Source: Daedaleopsis sinensis (Eukaryota > Basidiomycota > Agaricomycetes > Polyporales > Polyporaceae). Taken from it: DNA of 64,000 nt. Location of the stretch: NCBI GenBank assembly GCA_033807695.1, contig CM066303.1, forward strand, positions 2,728,001 to 2,792,000, read 5' to 3'. The stretch's first letter is position 1; every line of letters starts with the position of its first letter. A program made the translations under genes and the position numbers. Positions 35,973-48,152 of the stretch are shown in pieces. A model generated the notes under the pieces. It saw only the letters and a program-made list of their open reading frames with translations. It ran no database searches and had not been told where the DNA came from.

Positions 35973-36411
35973 GTGGCGATCAGAATAGAAAGAGTAACGA
36001 GTACATCTACCGTAGGTACATCTCCCCTACTTTGACAGAGAACGGATTACTGACGACCATATTATTATTAGTTCTCGTCACGAAATGAAAGCCGTACTTA
36101 ACCCCACATAACACTGCCATAGGCAAACGTTAGCGAGGCGGAGTCGGGCAGGCATCACAACCTCTCATCTTGTGAGATGCAGTTGCGGCTTTACCTGTTA
36201 ACGAGCTGCATGATTGTACTCACCTTGCGGTCATGCATTCCCTGGAAAGCATCGTGTTGATGTTCATGAACGCCTGGTTGATCATAGAGAACACATTCAA
36301 CGTCGCCCTGACTACGCGCGACCCTATCGCGACAGCGAACTTTGACACTCCGGCTTGTGCATTCCAGTCCCCCTCCTCTCAAAGAAACACAGCAAAAGTG
36401 CAGAACCAAGC

Positions 36412-38419
36412 TCACCCCACAACGAACCCACCCGTGCCCACACTCTCGAGGCGGATCACGCCCCCCTCCACGTGCGCCCCACTGTCGAGCACCTGCCGCA
36501 CCCTCCCCGCATGCGCCTCCGCCTTGAGCGCGGGGACGCTCCCGAGGTCGAACTCCGCCGCGGCGTAGTTGAGGTTCGTCGCGAGCACGAGCGTGCGCCC
36601 GCCGAGGGTCCACATCCCGACGTCGACGCGCCCCGCCTCAGCGTGCGCGAACGACGCGTGCGGCGCGAGGATGAACGCCTTCATGTCGCTCGTGAGCGCG
36701 CGCGAGAGGAGCGCGGCGGACGCGGTGAGCTCGGCCGTCGTGGGCGCGTTCCAGGAGACGACGCCTGCGTGTGCGTGTAAGTTACATGTTGGATATTTGT
36801 GCTCTCGCTGGGGTGCTCACCGAGTGCGCCATGGTTGATCGCGATGACGCTTTGCACGACGAACTCCTTCCCTGTAGGCACGCGGCTCCAGTATCTGGGA
36901 CAGAGCGAGGGACGTCAACGGCGGGAGGGCACAAGAGGACAAGAGAAGGCTCACGAGTCCCCGCCGAATCCTTGCGGAACGGTCCAGATCGCTTTTGTGC
37001 GCTCCCAGCCCTCGACGAAGCGCCGCTCGGCGAACTCGTCTATGCGCGTGCTGATGTCTTCGAACTCGCCCTTGCAATTGTCGCACCCGCAGTCGCCATG
37101 TTCGGGCGTGCATTCGGTACCCTATACAGAGCCCACGTCAGTGTTTCGGAATAGGAGGATGGAACGGGGTAGACGCACCCAAACGGTGGAGAACGTCGCG
37201 TTGATCCCGATCATGTACGTGTCCTGCATGACGATGTCTGACCCTGCGGTGTACTCTGGCCAGAAGTAGTTCTCGCAGTTGAGGACGAGCGAGACCGGGT
37301 GGTAGCCGTCGAGCGAGTAGATGAGATCATACGTCGTGGTCGTCGCGTTCAGCGGGTCTGAAGTCCCGTCAGGTTCGTCGCCTGTGTACCAGAGCAGGAG
37401 CGCAGGGCTGTTCTTGATGCGGTTCACCTCTTCGGTGACGGCGGTAGCGTTCATGTACGTCCTGATTGGTTGGGAGTCAGAATAGCTCGCGCACTGTACC
37501 GAAATGCAACTGACCATCGCATGTCGTACATCAGGTAAATCCCGACCTCTTCCATCCGCTGCACGACTTGTGCAAGCGCTGTGAGATTGTCGAAGGTGGG
37601 AATGGGATGAATCTATGAATGTCTATCAGAAGCTGTACCAGAGGTCGACAACAGCTATACGCACAACAGTGAAGCCTTGAGCCTTGATCTCATCGATGAC
37701 AGAAAGGTTCGACGTGAGATATCCGCCAAAGTTCGAGTAAAAACCGACAGGAAAGACAGTCTCGTACGCTCCGCCCTTGCCGGTGGCAGGCTTAGCGAGG
37801 AGGGCGCCAGTGCGCAAGTCCATCTTCGTCACGGAACGCTCATCGGGCGGATTGGGGAGGTACGACAGCGCAGTCTTTGCCGTGAACTTCTGTTTCTTCG
37901 CTCCGAAGGTAATGAGGCTCGCCGAACACTCGACGTCAAAAGGCGTAGTTTGCGGCTTGAGGCTTTTCAAGGAGAACGGAAGCTCAACCTTGGTCTCGTT
38001 CAGTCCGACGGGTCCTTGAGCGACAACCTTCCCATCGACCTTGACTGTGACTTGCAATGCAGCAGGGAGCCCGTGGGCGGGCAGAGTGATCGGGGCCGCG
38101 CCAACAACCTCAGAAAAGGTGATGGGGGTGTCTATCAGGAAGCCAGCAAGGGTAGACGTGTCCTCGGGGAGGTAGGGTTTGATGACCGGTGCGCAGCGGA
38201 ACGCGAGCAACGGGTCTGGCGATACGGCGGGGATGGGGAATTCTCCGCCTGGAGGGACGATGGGATCTGAGGCCATGTAGTTTTTGCCGCACCTGCAACA
38301 CGCATTCGCGTCACGATCCTAGAGGTATACCGGCTTGCGCAGACTCACCATGTATCAGCGACCGCATTTTGAACGGCTCCGGCGAGCAAGAGCCCTACGA
38401 CAAGTGCGCGCGGGGCCAT
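36412..38419 (-). CDS. Secreted glycosidase-like (TIM-barrel type) protein
   Basis: Seven exons on the minus strand: 38419-38349, 38292-37665, 37612-37515, 37461-37179, 37121-36955, 36894-36821, 36764-36412; 557 residues. The start at 38419 gives a signal peptide MAPRALVVGLLLAGAVQNAV, and the first intron splits W of TWCGKNY. Residues about 30-200 form a beta-rich region; the central part has TIM-barrel-like motifs (IHPIPTFDNLTALAQVVQ, VGIYLMYDMRW, NSPALLLWYTGDEPDGTSD, YFWPEYTAGSDIVMQDTY). A cysteine cluster HGDCGCDNCKGEF follows, then FGGDSYWSRVPTGKEF. The end is beta-rich (DVGMWTLGGRTLVLATNLNY). It resembles uncharacterised fungal secreted glycoside-hydrolase-superfamily proteins; substrate and catalytic residues are not established, though the acidic pair in GDEPDG is a candidate. 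The stop TGA overlaps a possible donor (GGGTGAGC). Confidence 0.78.
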
Positions 38420-38472
38420 GGTTTTGCGTCGTTAGTCGTCCACTTCCCGCCCCTCGAGAAGGTCGACGCTGG

Positions 38473-38480
38473 CTATATAT
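38473..38480 (-). promoter_or_regulatory. TATA box of the secreted glycosidase-like gene
   Basis: ATATATAG on the minus strand, about 54 nt upstream of the ATG at 38419. The interval 38420-39037 is a shared divergent promoter region with the NEO1 gene; no other element was recognised in it. Confidence 0.5.
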
Positions 38481-39037
38481 GCGCGGAGAACGATGGACGT
38501 GGGGTTCGTCAACTCCGTTCGTCCGCTCGAAGCAGCTTTATCGGCGACCCTCCATGCGGTTGGACCCAGTCATGTGGTACAAGATGTCCATCAAAGTCGG
38601 CCGTTTCGCAGTTCTCCACTTCTCGATGCCATCATGTTTTTTCGTATGGTTGAATCCGGCTAGTCAACGGAAGTATCAGTATCGCAGAGTTCAGATGTTG
38701 AAGTAAAGGGGCAGCATGAAAGTCGGAAGCAAGAAAGCGACATGAGAGTTAGAAGCAGGAGAGGTGACCCGGAGGGCGCCGCGTACATACTAATAGAGAG
38801 TTTAACAGGCGAATGTCGGTGCTTTAAACGGACTTCGGGTAGTTGGCGGCAAATTCCCCAAATCAGACTCCCCGACAAGCTCCGCTAGAATAAGCTACTG
38901 TGGCTGGTTCGACACTGTTGCGCGCATCGCGCAGCGATATTCTAGCACTTGCTCCCCTCAGCTTTATGCCGCCCTCTGACACTTTTCACTCATACTTGGC
39001 TTGTTAACTCACTGGTATCCTGCACCGCCGGGAGTAC

Positions 39038-42000
39038 ATGTCCGAAATTCCTCTGAATACCTTCGGACGATCCAGAAAGTCTAGGGCAGGCTACACACCA
39101 CTGCACAACGGCGAGCCCGGCAATCGCGACCGCGACCACGACCACGACAGCGGCAGCAACATGCGTGTGGGTATTCGCGCGGCGGCCGCCTCATCCTCCT
39201 CCCTCAACCGGAAAGGCAAGCGGCGAGAGCGATATGCGGACGAGCCAGATGAAGAAGAGACATTGCTTGGAGACGCGTCGCAGGACGACGGTGGCTTTCG
39301 GGATGACGAGCAAGAGGACCAGAGGAGGGAGACTTCGTCCCAGGTGTGTACAGAGCATATGTTTAGCCGTTCCCTCTAGTTCTCGCGCGCTACGATTGAG
39401 CCCAACATACAAGTCACCGGGGCCACGATATGTAACGCAGAGTTACATCATATTTGCATTCAGATTCAACCGGGCACATGTGTTTCGCGCACCACTCAGC
39501 GATATATCTAGTCCCATGCTAGTTACACACAGCATTTGAATGGTGACTAGCACGGGACAAGTTTGCTACAGTATAAGAGTGTATTCGAGGGAAGTACTTA
39601 GAATTGTGAGGTCGTTCCTTGTTGGCCAGGACGGGCCGTCCGATGATACGGTTCTAATAAATACTCCCTCAAATACGCTCTTACAGTTTAAGTGCCTCAG
39701 TGACAGGGCACTTGGACGACAGAGATTCACACTTGGTCAATGATCATCAGGACCGGAACGACCTTTTACATGGCTCACTGCCCTCGGTGGTAGGGGGCCA
39801 TTGCTACGCACGTCGCTCATAACTTATTCCAGAGATCTATTCTCTCTCGGAAGAGTCGGTCTAGTGACAAGTCAAGGACAATACCCTTTCGCCCACCGGA
39901 GAAGCTGCAAAGCAAGTACCCGCCGAATACTGTCCGCAATCAGAAGTACAACGTCTTCACCTTCCTCCCACTGGTTTTCTACGAGCAGTTCAAGTTTTTC
40001 TTCAACCTGTACTTTCTTCTGGTTGCGCTGTCGCAGTTCGTTCCCGCACTCAAGATTGGTATGTCTCCCCTTCGTTGGTAGTCTCACCTAAACTCATCGT
40101 GTTCCAGGCTTTATCGTCACCTACATCGCTCCACTTGCGTTCGTCCTCACGGTCACAATGGGGAAGGAGGCGTATGACGACTACAAACGTAACCAACGAG
40201 ACCGCGAAGCCAACTCGCAGAAGTACCTTGTCCTTGACCCAACCGAATACTCGCAGTCTTCTCCGGAAGGCATCCCTTATACGCGTTCTGTCCCTTCCTC
40301 GAGTCTCCGCGTAGGCGATCTTGTGTTTCTCGAGAAGAATCAACGTGTTCCTGCCGACCTCGTACTCTTGCGGACTTCAGATAGCTCTGGCACCTGTTTC
40401 ATCCGAACCGACCAGCTTGACGGCGAGACTGACTGGAAGCTACGGGTCGCTGTTCCTGCCTGCCAGAAGCTGAGCAACGACAGAGAGTTACTGACATTGG
40501 ATGCGGAGATATATGGTACGTATCCCCGTTTCGAGGGCCGTTCTGTCGACTCACCTCGCTACAGCGGACGCTCCGATCAAGGACATCCACACATTCATCG
40601 GGACCTTCACCATCAACCGTCCATCTGCTCTTCTTGAGGACGACGTCCCTATGGTTCAAGTTCCTACTGTCGAACCCTTGACGGCGGAGAATATGCTCTG
40701 GTCTAACACAGTCTTGGCTGCTGGGTCCGCTGTAGGCTTCGTCATCTACACTGGAGCAGAGACCCGCGCTGTCATGAACACAAGCCACCCGGAGACCAAG
40801 GTCGGTCTTCTTGATATCGAGATCAACAGACTAGCGAAGGTCGGGCACCGTCATCTCATCATATACCATATCACCATCCTGACACCTTTTAGATCTTATG
40901 TGCTGTGACGTTCGCACTGTCGGTAGTGCTTGTGGCGCTAAATGGCTTCAGAGGTCCTTGGTACATCTACATCTTCCGTTTCCTCATTCTCTTCTCCTCG
41001 ATTATACCCATCAGGTACGCATTCACGGATTCTCTTTGGACTTGCGGTTGAATAAACGGTGTATTACAGTCTGCGCGTCAACTTGGACATGGGGAAGACA
41101 GTGTACGCGCAAAATATCATGACTGACACCGAGATACCCGACACGATCGTACGAACGAGCACACTGCCTGAAGAGCTGGGGAGAATAGAATATCTGCTCA
41201 GCGACAAGACTGGCACGCTCACTCAGAACGGTGCGCTTCCTGTATGCTGTTACTTGCACCTAGCTGATCGCATCAGCATGCAGAGATGGAGATGAAGAAG
41301 TTGCATATGGGAACAGTCTCTTATGGATTCGACTCCATGGACGAAGTCGCGCATCAACTTTCGATGGCGTTCGGGTCGAGCAACGATTTTGGTGAGTGCG
41401 ACGTGCAATGTATGCCAGATTGTACTCAGGTAGACCCCCAGGTCATGGGCGTCAGAACTCCATGCAAACTGGTATCCAACTGGCGACAAGGGGTCGTCGT
41501 GACATGTCGTCCCGCGTCCACGACGTGGTTCTCAGTCTAGCGCTCTGCCACAACGCGAGTACCAGGTATCTGACCTCAACTCGTGCAAGTCCGGCTAACC
41601 CACTTTTAGGTTACTCCGGTCAACAATGACGACGGGACTGTCACCTACCAAGCCTCGTCCCCCGACGAGGTCGCGATCGTCAAATGGACCGAGTCCGTGG
41701 GCCTCCGCTTGACGTTCCGCGACCGGACACGGATCGAGCTGCAGACGCCCACAGGCTCGCGCATGTCGTTCGACGTGCTCGACATCTTCCCGTTCACGTC
41801 CGAGTCGAAGCGCATGGGTATCGTCGTCCGCGACGCGCAGTCGGGCGAGGTCACGTTCCTCCAGAAGGGCGCGGATGTCGTGATGACGAAGATCGTGCAG
41901 CGCAATGACTGGCTCGAGGAGGAGTGCGCGAACATGGCGCGCGAGGGCCTCCGCACGCTCGTCATGGCCCGCCGCCGCATGAGCGAGCAGGCGTATGCGC

Positions 42001-43700
42001 ACTTCAAGGAGCAGCACCATCTTGCGAGCATCAAGCTCGAGGGGCGGAACGAAGCGATGGCCGCTGTCGTGGCGGAGTTTCTGGAGCACGACCTCGAGCT
42101 GCTCGGGCTGACCGGCGTCGAAGACAAGCTGCAAGATGAGGTCAAGTCGACGCTGGAGCTGCTCAGGAATGCGGGGATCAAGATCTGGATGCTGACTGGG
42201 GACAAGATCGAAACGGCGACATGCATCGCCATCTCTACAAAGCTCGTGGCGCGGAATCAGTATATTCACCAAGTTGCGAAACGTAAGTCTTGCAGCGCCG
42301 TGTGTTGCGAGATCACCCGCACTTATAGTTGAGACAGTCAAGACGTCGGACGAAGTACGAGACCAGCTGGAGTTCCTGCAGAACAAGCTCGACTGCTGTC
42401 TCGTCATCGACGGAGAGTCGCTACAGGTGAGAGCGCCTGTCATGTGCCAACTACGCATCTTGCTCACAGAACATGACCCCAGCTGTGTCTCAACATGTTC
42501 AAGAACGAGTTCATCGAAATTGCTACGAAACTCTCTGCCGTCGTCGCATGCCGATGCTCGCCGACCCAGAAGGCGGACGTTGCGCGCCTGATTCGCAAGT
42601 TCACCAAGAAGCGGGTCTGCTGCATCGGTGACGGTGGAAACGACGTCAGTATGATTCAGGCAGCAGATGTTGGTACGTATCTCCCTGCCCTGCACCTTGT
42701 GTCGTATGGACGTTCTCGCTTACCCGGTCTGGAATAGGTGTCGGCATAGTCGGTAAAGAAGGCAAACAAGCGTCCCTCGCTGCGGACTTCTCCGTGACGC
42801 AGTTCAGCTACCTCACGAAGCTCTTGCTCTGGCACGGCCGCAATTCGTACCGCCGCTCCGCAAAGCTCGCGCAATTCGTCATCCATCGCGGTCTCATCAT
42901 CTCCGTCATGCAGGCGGTCTTCTCGTCCATATTCTACTTCGCGCCCATCGCGCTGTATCAGGGATGGCTCATGGTCGGGTACGCGACCGCGTACACGATG
43001 GCTCCTGTGTTCTCGCTGGTCCTCGACCGTGATGTCAACGAAGACCTCGCGCTCTTGTACCCAGAGCTTTACAAGGAACTCACGAAGGTGCGCATATCCT
43101 ATGCTTCTAAGACAGCTCGCGGGGCTCACCTCCGAATGTGCATCAGGGTCGGGTACTGTCGTACAAGACGTTCTTCGTATGGACGATGATCAGTGTCTAC
43201 CAAGGTCAGCCGCCCATTAGTAGAACTACAATCGTCGCAAGTCTCATCGAAGTCATTAGGTGCCGCGATTATGATCATGTGCCTCGTTCTGTTCGAGACC
43301 GAGTTCTTGAACATCGTCTCGATCTCTTTCACTGCTCTCATTCTCAACGAGTTGATTATGGTCGCACTAGAGATCACGACATGGTGCGTGCGTCTTCGCG
43401 GTATACTTGCCTGCAATCTAACATCGTCTCAGGCACATATACATGGTGGTTTCGGAGATTGCCACGCTCGTCATCTACGCTATCAGTATGGCGTTCTTGC
43501 CGGAATACTTCGGTGAGTGTTGGCGCACAATAATATTCACGTCGACGACGCTCATGGGCATGGCAGATCTATCCTTCGTGTTGTCTTCGCGGTTTGCTTG
43601 GAAGGTCGCGGTCATCGTCGCGATCAGCACGTTCCCACTGTACATTATCAAGTTCATCCGTAGTAGAGTCGCGCCCGCGGCGTCGAGCAAGCTGTTGTAA
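39038..43700 (+). CDS. neo1: NEO1-type P4 ATPase (phospholipid flippase)
   Basis: Membrane ATPase that moves phospholipids to the cytosolic leaflet of endosomes and Golgi; the yeast homologue NEO1 is essential. Sixteen exons: 39038-39343, 39833-40058, 40108-40515, 40565-40839, 40893-41014, 41070-41230, 41284-41391, 41430-41554, 41610-42282, 42329-42426, 42483-42672, 42738-43087, 43147-43204, 43260-43383, 43433-43512, 43567-43700; 1145 residues, close to yeast Neo1. Motifs: [32 protein letters not shown] (actuator), [12 protein letters not shown] (P4-specific), phosphorylated Asp491 in [18 protein letters not shown] (nucleotide binding), [10 protein letters not shown] and [19 protein letters not shown]. 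The N-terminus is a charged, disordered cytosolic tail. Intron 1 is 489 nt and holds a repeat; the intron after 41554 starts with GC. Convergent with NST1. Confidence 0.95.
39415..39757 (+). mobile_element. Degenerate non-autonomous inverted-repeat element in NEO1 intron 1
   Basis: Begins CACCGGGGCC at 39415, the same end as elements in the GH79 C intron. It is similar throughout to 55705-55922: a stem GTCCCATGCTAGTTAC (39511-39526) with a partner at 39543-39558 (14 of 16 pairs), then GTTTAAGTGCCTCAGTGACA and CACTTGGACGACAGAGATTC. No ORF. The right terminus is not clear, so this is an old copy. It lies wholly within an intron and does not disturb the coding exons. Confidence 0.65.
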
Positions 43701-43885
43701 CTTACGCACTCCGCACACCTATATGGATATTTCAATTATTGCATTGAACGTGTCAGCGATGACAATGACATGCGATGGGAAGAATAGAGGGCGTGCAGTA
43801 TTATGGAACATTGGGGGCGGATCGTAGGAACGAATGTCAAGATGCTAATAAACACAGTGTGGACGGTGCGGGCTGCCAATGCGCC
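43701..43885. other. Intergenic region between convergent NEO1 and NST1
   Basis: Only 185 nt separate the two stops, so the 3' untranslated regions probably overlap. No terminator structure recognised. Confidence 0.5.
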
Positions 43886-46800
43886 TCAGCTACCAGTGTG
43901 CGGCGCGGCGGACGGGTTGTGCGCAAACGGCGCCCCGAAGAAGCCGTGTGTGGACTGCCACTCTTGCGGGTTCGGAGACCCCCACAGGTTCGCACCAATA
44001 GGCGGCGGAGGTCCGGGTTGCCGGTTCGGAAAGCCAGGAGGCGCACCAGGCGGTCCCCAGGGTGACGACACCGAGCCTCGGGGGCTAGTCGTCGCCCCCC
44101 AACCTTGGCCGACAGCTCCAGGCGCGACGGAACGGCGGCCTGCGGGGGTCGTGACGACCTCGTCGTCATCCGCAAGAAGCGCAGACGAGCCAAGAACGCC
44201 CTTTGGGCTCGGGGATCGCCGGGTGGGCGACGTCGAGCCTGAGCCTGAGGCCTCGCCAGTGGGACGTGCGATGGGTGCGATCGTGGGACGGGTGATGGGA
44301 CCAGGATCGGGAACAAGAGGCCGGCTGCTGGGGCCGGGAGCAAGCTGGGTGGGAGAAGCAAGAGGGTTGGGTACAGCACGAGTCGGCGGAGCGATAGGCG
44401 CAGGAGGAGCAACACCGCGAGCGAAAGCAGGATCAAAGGGAGTAGCATTACCAAATCCGCGCGGGACAACGGATGGCGCCAGAGGTGGTGGAGGACCAAC
44501 AGCCATAGACGGGCCTGGGAGACCAAGAGGGACGTTGCCAACGAACGGGCCGGGGTTGAATGGAACTCTGGGAGACATGGCCGGAGGCATGACACCGACG
44601 GGGCCAACGTTCGGAGGGTAGACTGGCGTCTGCGGCGGCATGTGCGGAGGGAGCGGAGTAATGGGCGTTGTGGGCTGAGAAGCACCGACAGCACCGACGA
44701 TAGACACACGGGGCTGCGGCTGAGGAGGTGGAGGACGGGGAGCCTGGATGATTGGGGGAGCAGTGGACGTGGAAGGCTGCTGCTGGGGCTTAGGAAGAAT
44801 CTTCTTCTGCGGTGGTGGGCGACTTGGAGAAGCTTGTGAGCCCGAAGGACCGGCATTGCGAGGAGAAGTTGGGGCGCGAGCGTTGTTGCGAGCCGCTGCT
44901 GCACGCTGCTGCTGCTGTTGCTGCAAGGCGCGATCGCGTGCCTCCTTCTCGGCCTTCTCCTTCTCAGCCTTCTCCCGCTCAGCCTTCTCCTTTTCTTCCT
45001 TCTCCCTTACAAGGCGACGTTCGCGTTCTTCCTTCTCCTGCTGTTCACGCCTGGCCTTTTCGGCGGCGCGGTCAGCAGCAAGCTTGGCCTCCCGCTCCTC
45101 GCGAGCCTTGCGTTCGCGCTCCTCCTTCTCTCTCCGCTCGGCCTTCAGCTTCTCCTCGCGTTCACGTTTCTTGCGTTCACGCTCGAGTTCGCGTTCACGC
45201 TCCTCCGCTTGGCGCTTCCGACGCTCCTCCTCTCTGCGCGCCTTCTCTTCTTCTGCCGCCTTGCGTTGAGCCTCACGCTTCGCCCGTTCCTCCTCACGGC
45301 GCTTTCGTTGTTCCTCCTCGATGGCAGCCTGTTTGGCACGTTGTGCTGCCTCTTCGGCTGCCTTCTCAGCGGCTCGCGCTGCACGCTCCTCATCCTTGGC
45401 CAACTTCTGCTGCCTACACACAACATCGTAACTTGGCACACGACCAATCAGAACAGCGGAACTCACCGCTTCTTGTCCTTTTTCTTCTGGTTCTGCGACT
45501 GCTTCTTGGCCTCCCGCTCCTTGGAGTTCTTGTCCTCCTCCTCGAGCTCACGCAGCAGCTGCAGCTGACGCTCCTGAGCGACCTTCTCCCGGTACGCCTG
45601 CAGTACCCGCTGCTCGAACATTCGGGCCGCGAAGATGGAGAACATGCGTTTGCCCTCCTCCATCTTCTGCTCCTCCGTCATGATCTGGAACGCGCGGCCG
45701 ATGTGAAACGACGGGAGAGGAAAGAGTGAAAGAAGCATACCTCCTCTTCATCATCCTCCTCGTCGTCTTCGTCGTCCTCCTCGTCGTCCTCCTCGTCGCC
45801 CTCATCGTCCTCATCCTCGCTGTCCTCCTCGACGTCGACTGCTGCCTCCTCTTCCCGTTGCATCCGACGTTCCGCAAGCTGCTCCATCATTTCCAAGAAC
45901 TTCTGACCGTCGTTCTTGAGGAGATCGTCGGCCACTGTCAAGATGTTCCCTACTTCCGAGCAAGTTAATACACCGATGTCCAACTAGCAAAGCGCCACGA
46001 GACTTGCCTGTCACGGTGAGGTTGTTGCCAAAGTTGCCTAGGCCGTCACGCCCATTCGCCTTGGCTCCATTTACAGCTCTTCGACGAGGGGCAGCAGGCC
46101 TCCGATCCTGCTTCACGTCGTCCTCATCCTCCGGGTCAGCGTCATCCTCCTCGTCCTCTTCCTCATCCTCCTCCTCTTCTTCGTCCTCCTCGTCCTCATA
46201 CGCGTCCTCTTCTACATACTCATCTTCCCCATCGTCCTCGAACTCGCTCTCCGCGGGTTTGACGGGCTTGCGCCCGTTTGCAACGACGGCGTTCTTCCCG
46301 CGGTGGGCGTTTGGGGGTTGGGGGCTGATGACAGCACCGTTCTTGTCCAGCTCGACGCTGCCTGGAAAAGGACCCGGCCCTTGAGGAGGAGGCAGCGTCC
46401 CGCCGGAGGAGATGTATCGCTGCTGGTAGTTCGCGTACTGTTCTAGCTCCTCGTAATAAGCATCGTACAGTACCTCGAGCTCCTCCTCAATAGCATTCCT
46501 TGGGGTGTTTGCGATCCGCAGGCCAAGACGCGAGCAATTTGCGAGGATGGGAGCATGAAGGACATCGGGAGAGGGGAGGGGGAGAATGTGAGGAAAATTT
46601 TCCGTGAACGAGAACAAAGAGAGACGTACCGCTTCCTGCCGCAGACCGCACAACTACAACTGTGCTTCTGCTGCTCCTTCATCTTCTTTAGGACGGCCTC
46701 CTTCTCGATTTTGACGAGATTTCGGCGCTCGTCCTCGCCTAGTCCGAGCCAAAACTCCTTGATGCGCTCACGCTCCTCGGTGGTGCTCGTGGACCATATC

Positions 46801-48152
46801 TTGTTATTTTTCGGCTGTTGCTGGCCCGTGGCTGGAGGTCTGGGTTTGTGAGGTGCGGAAGCGTTGGAGGATGGGGGCGATGGATGATGATGAGCATGAT
46901 TGTGTCCATATGCGTGCGAGGAGATCGGCGCTTTAGAGGCCGCGCGTCGGGAAGGCGGGGGCGGGTCCTGTGCAGGGGCGGGATTGTATGCCATGGGCTT
47001 CTTGCCCGCCGCACGAGACGACGGGGGCGGGTTGGCGGCAGCGGCGGGCGGAGGACGTGCGGCGGGCATACGGTTGGGAGCAGACACTGGCCGCCCGCCA
47101 TTTGTCACAGTACCGCCCTTCCCCTCCTCCGGCCGCGTCCCGGCCGGCATCCCCCCACTCGGCCGGTCCACGGCCTCACTCTCCGGCGCCTCGGCGCTGC
47201 CCCTACCCTTCTTCTTCTTCTTGTTCCTCTTCTTCGGCGCCGAATATCCGTCCATCTGCGCCTCCGCCGCCGTCATCCCCGCCGGCGCGCGGGCGAGCGG
47301 GTCCTCGAACGAGAGCGTAAAGTGTGCGTGCCCCTCGTCCCCGAGCTCGTCCACCTCGTCCTCGCTGTAGTACTCGTCCTCCGCATACTCCTGCTCGTCC
47401 GGGTAGAGCACTACATTCGCCGGTGTCACCATCCCGCCGTCCGCCTGCAGCGCCGCCCCATTCGCCGCCGCCGCCTGTTCCATCGCGAGCGCGAATTGCG
47501 GGTCTGCAAAGATGGCGGGGTCGAACGGCATCCCAGGGTATGCCCCCGGCGGATACCGCCCCCCGCCACCATCCTTGGTCGCGCCCGAATGCATTTGCTG
47601 CGCGATTGCGTACATTGCCTGAGTCTTTTGGTCCACGTTACCAGGCGAGCTCATTTGAAAGTAAGTGTGTCGTACAAAGTTGCGCAGATGATCCGGAAAG
47701 GATGCCCAATACTCGTCGTTCACGAGTCCTCCCTCCGCCCCCTCCATGCTCCGCGCGAGGTGATCCGCCGTTGCAAGCAGCTCCGCTTCCGCTGCGGTCG
47801 TGGGCTTGAGGTGTGCCGCCAGTGACGCAGAGAGCGACGCCGTCGTCGAGACATGCACCGAGGCGAGCTCTGGAGAAAGCCCTGTACGATTAACCGTCCG
47901 AGCATGCTCGTACAGAACCCCGCCCATCGGCTCCAGCGCTGGAAGAGCAGTCTCGTCGTCTTCGTCGTCGTCTTCTGCGTCGTACGGTGCCTGGTTTCCA
48001 CGCTCGACGCCCTTGCCCTTGCCTTTCTTCTTCTTTTTCTTCTTCCCGTTGGTCGTCGGGGACGCAGGCAGAGGAGCGGGGGGAGTCGCAGGTCGGGTCA
48101 CCCGAGTGGCCGGAGGGCGAGCGGCAGGTCTCTTGGCTTTCGCGGCAGTCAT
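43886..48152 (-). CDS. nst1: NST1-like stress response protein
   Basis: Five exons on the minus strand: 48152-46630, 46498-46008, 45949-45741, 45684-45467, 45413-43886; 1322 residues. Yeast NST1 negatively affects salt tolerance and is linked to RNA/condensate biology; here the role is inferred by family. The conserved core is [20 protein letters not shown] through [20 protein letters not shown] and CAVCGRKR, continuing [20 protein letters not shown] and [20 protein letters not shown]. Between lie polybasic ([11 protein letters not shown]), acidic (long Glu/Asp runs around 46140-46240 and 45740-45830) and proline-rich parts. A 250-residue Glu/Lys/Arg coiled-coil occupies about 45060-45500, followed by a Pro-rich tail. 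The intron after exon 2 uses a GC donor (GCAAGT, 46007-46002). Large antisense ORFs over this gene are artefacts of its skewed composition. Confidence 0.92.

Larger units (their letters stand above)
33735..36411. other. Unassigned region with low-grade coding signals
   Basis: 2.7 kb. Several minus-strand ORFs have protein-like features but no recognised domain: 34237-34665, 34762-35076 and 35604-35972. Two stretches, about 35160-35250 and 36030-36110, resemble each other on the plus strand (GGATTACTGAC followed by CATAT.ATTAT and a TACTYA.CC end), suggesting two diverged copies of one gene or intron. The region could hold one or two small multi-exon genes or decayed remnants. Confidence 0.4.

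Noticed and set aside
41595..42695. 366-codon minus-strand ORF over NEO1
   Set aside because: Antisense to the well-supported ATPase exons and spans their introns; no domain.
46818..47825. 335-codon plus-strand ORF over NST1
   Set aside because: Antisense shadow of the Pro/Ala-rich NST1 exon; Arg-rich translation without domains.
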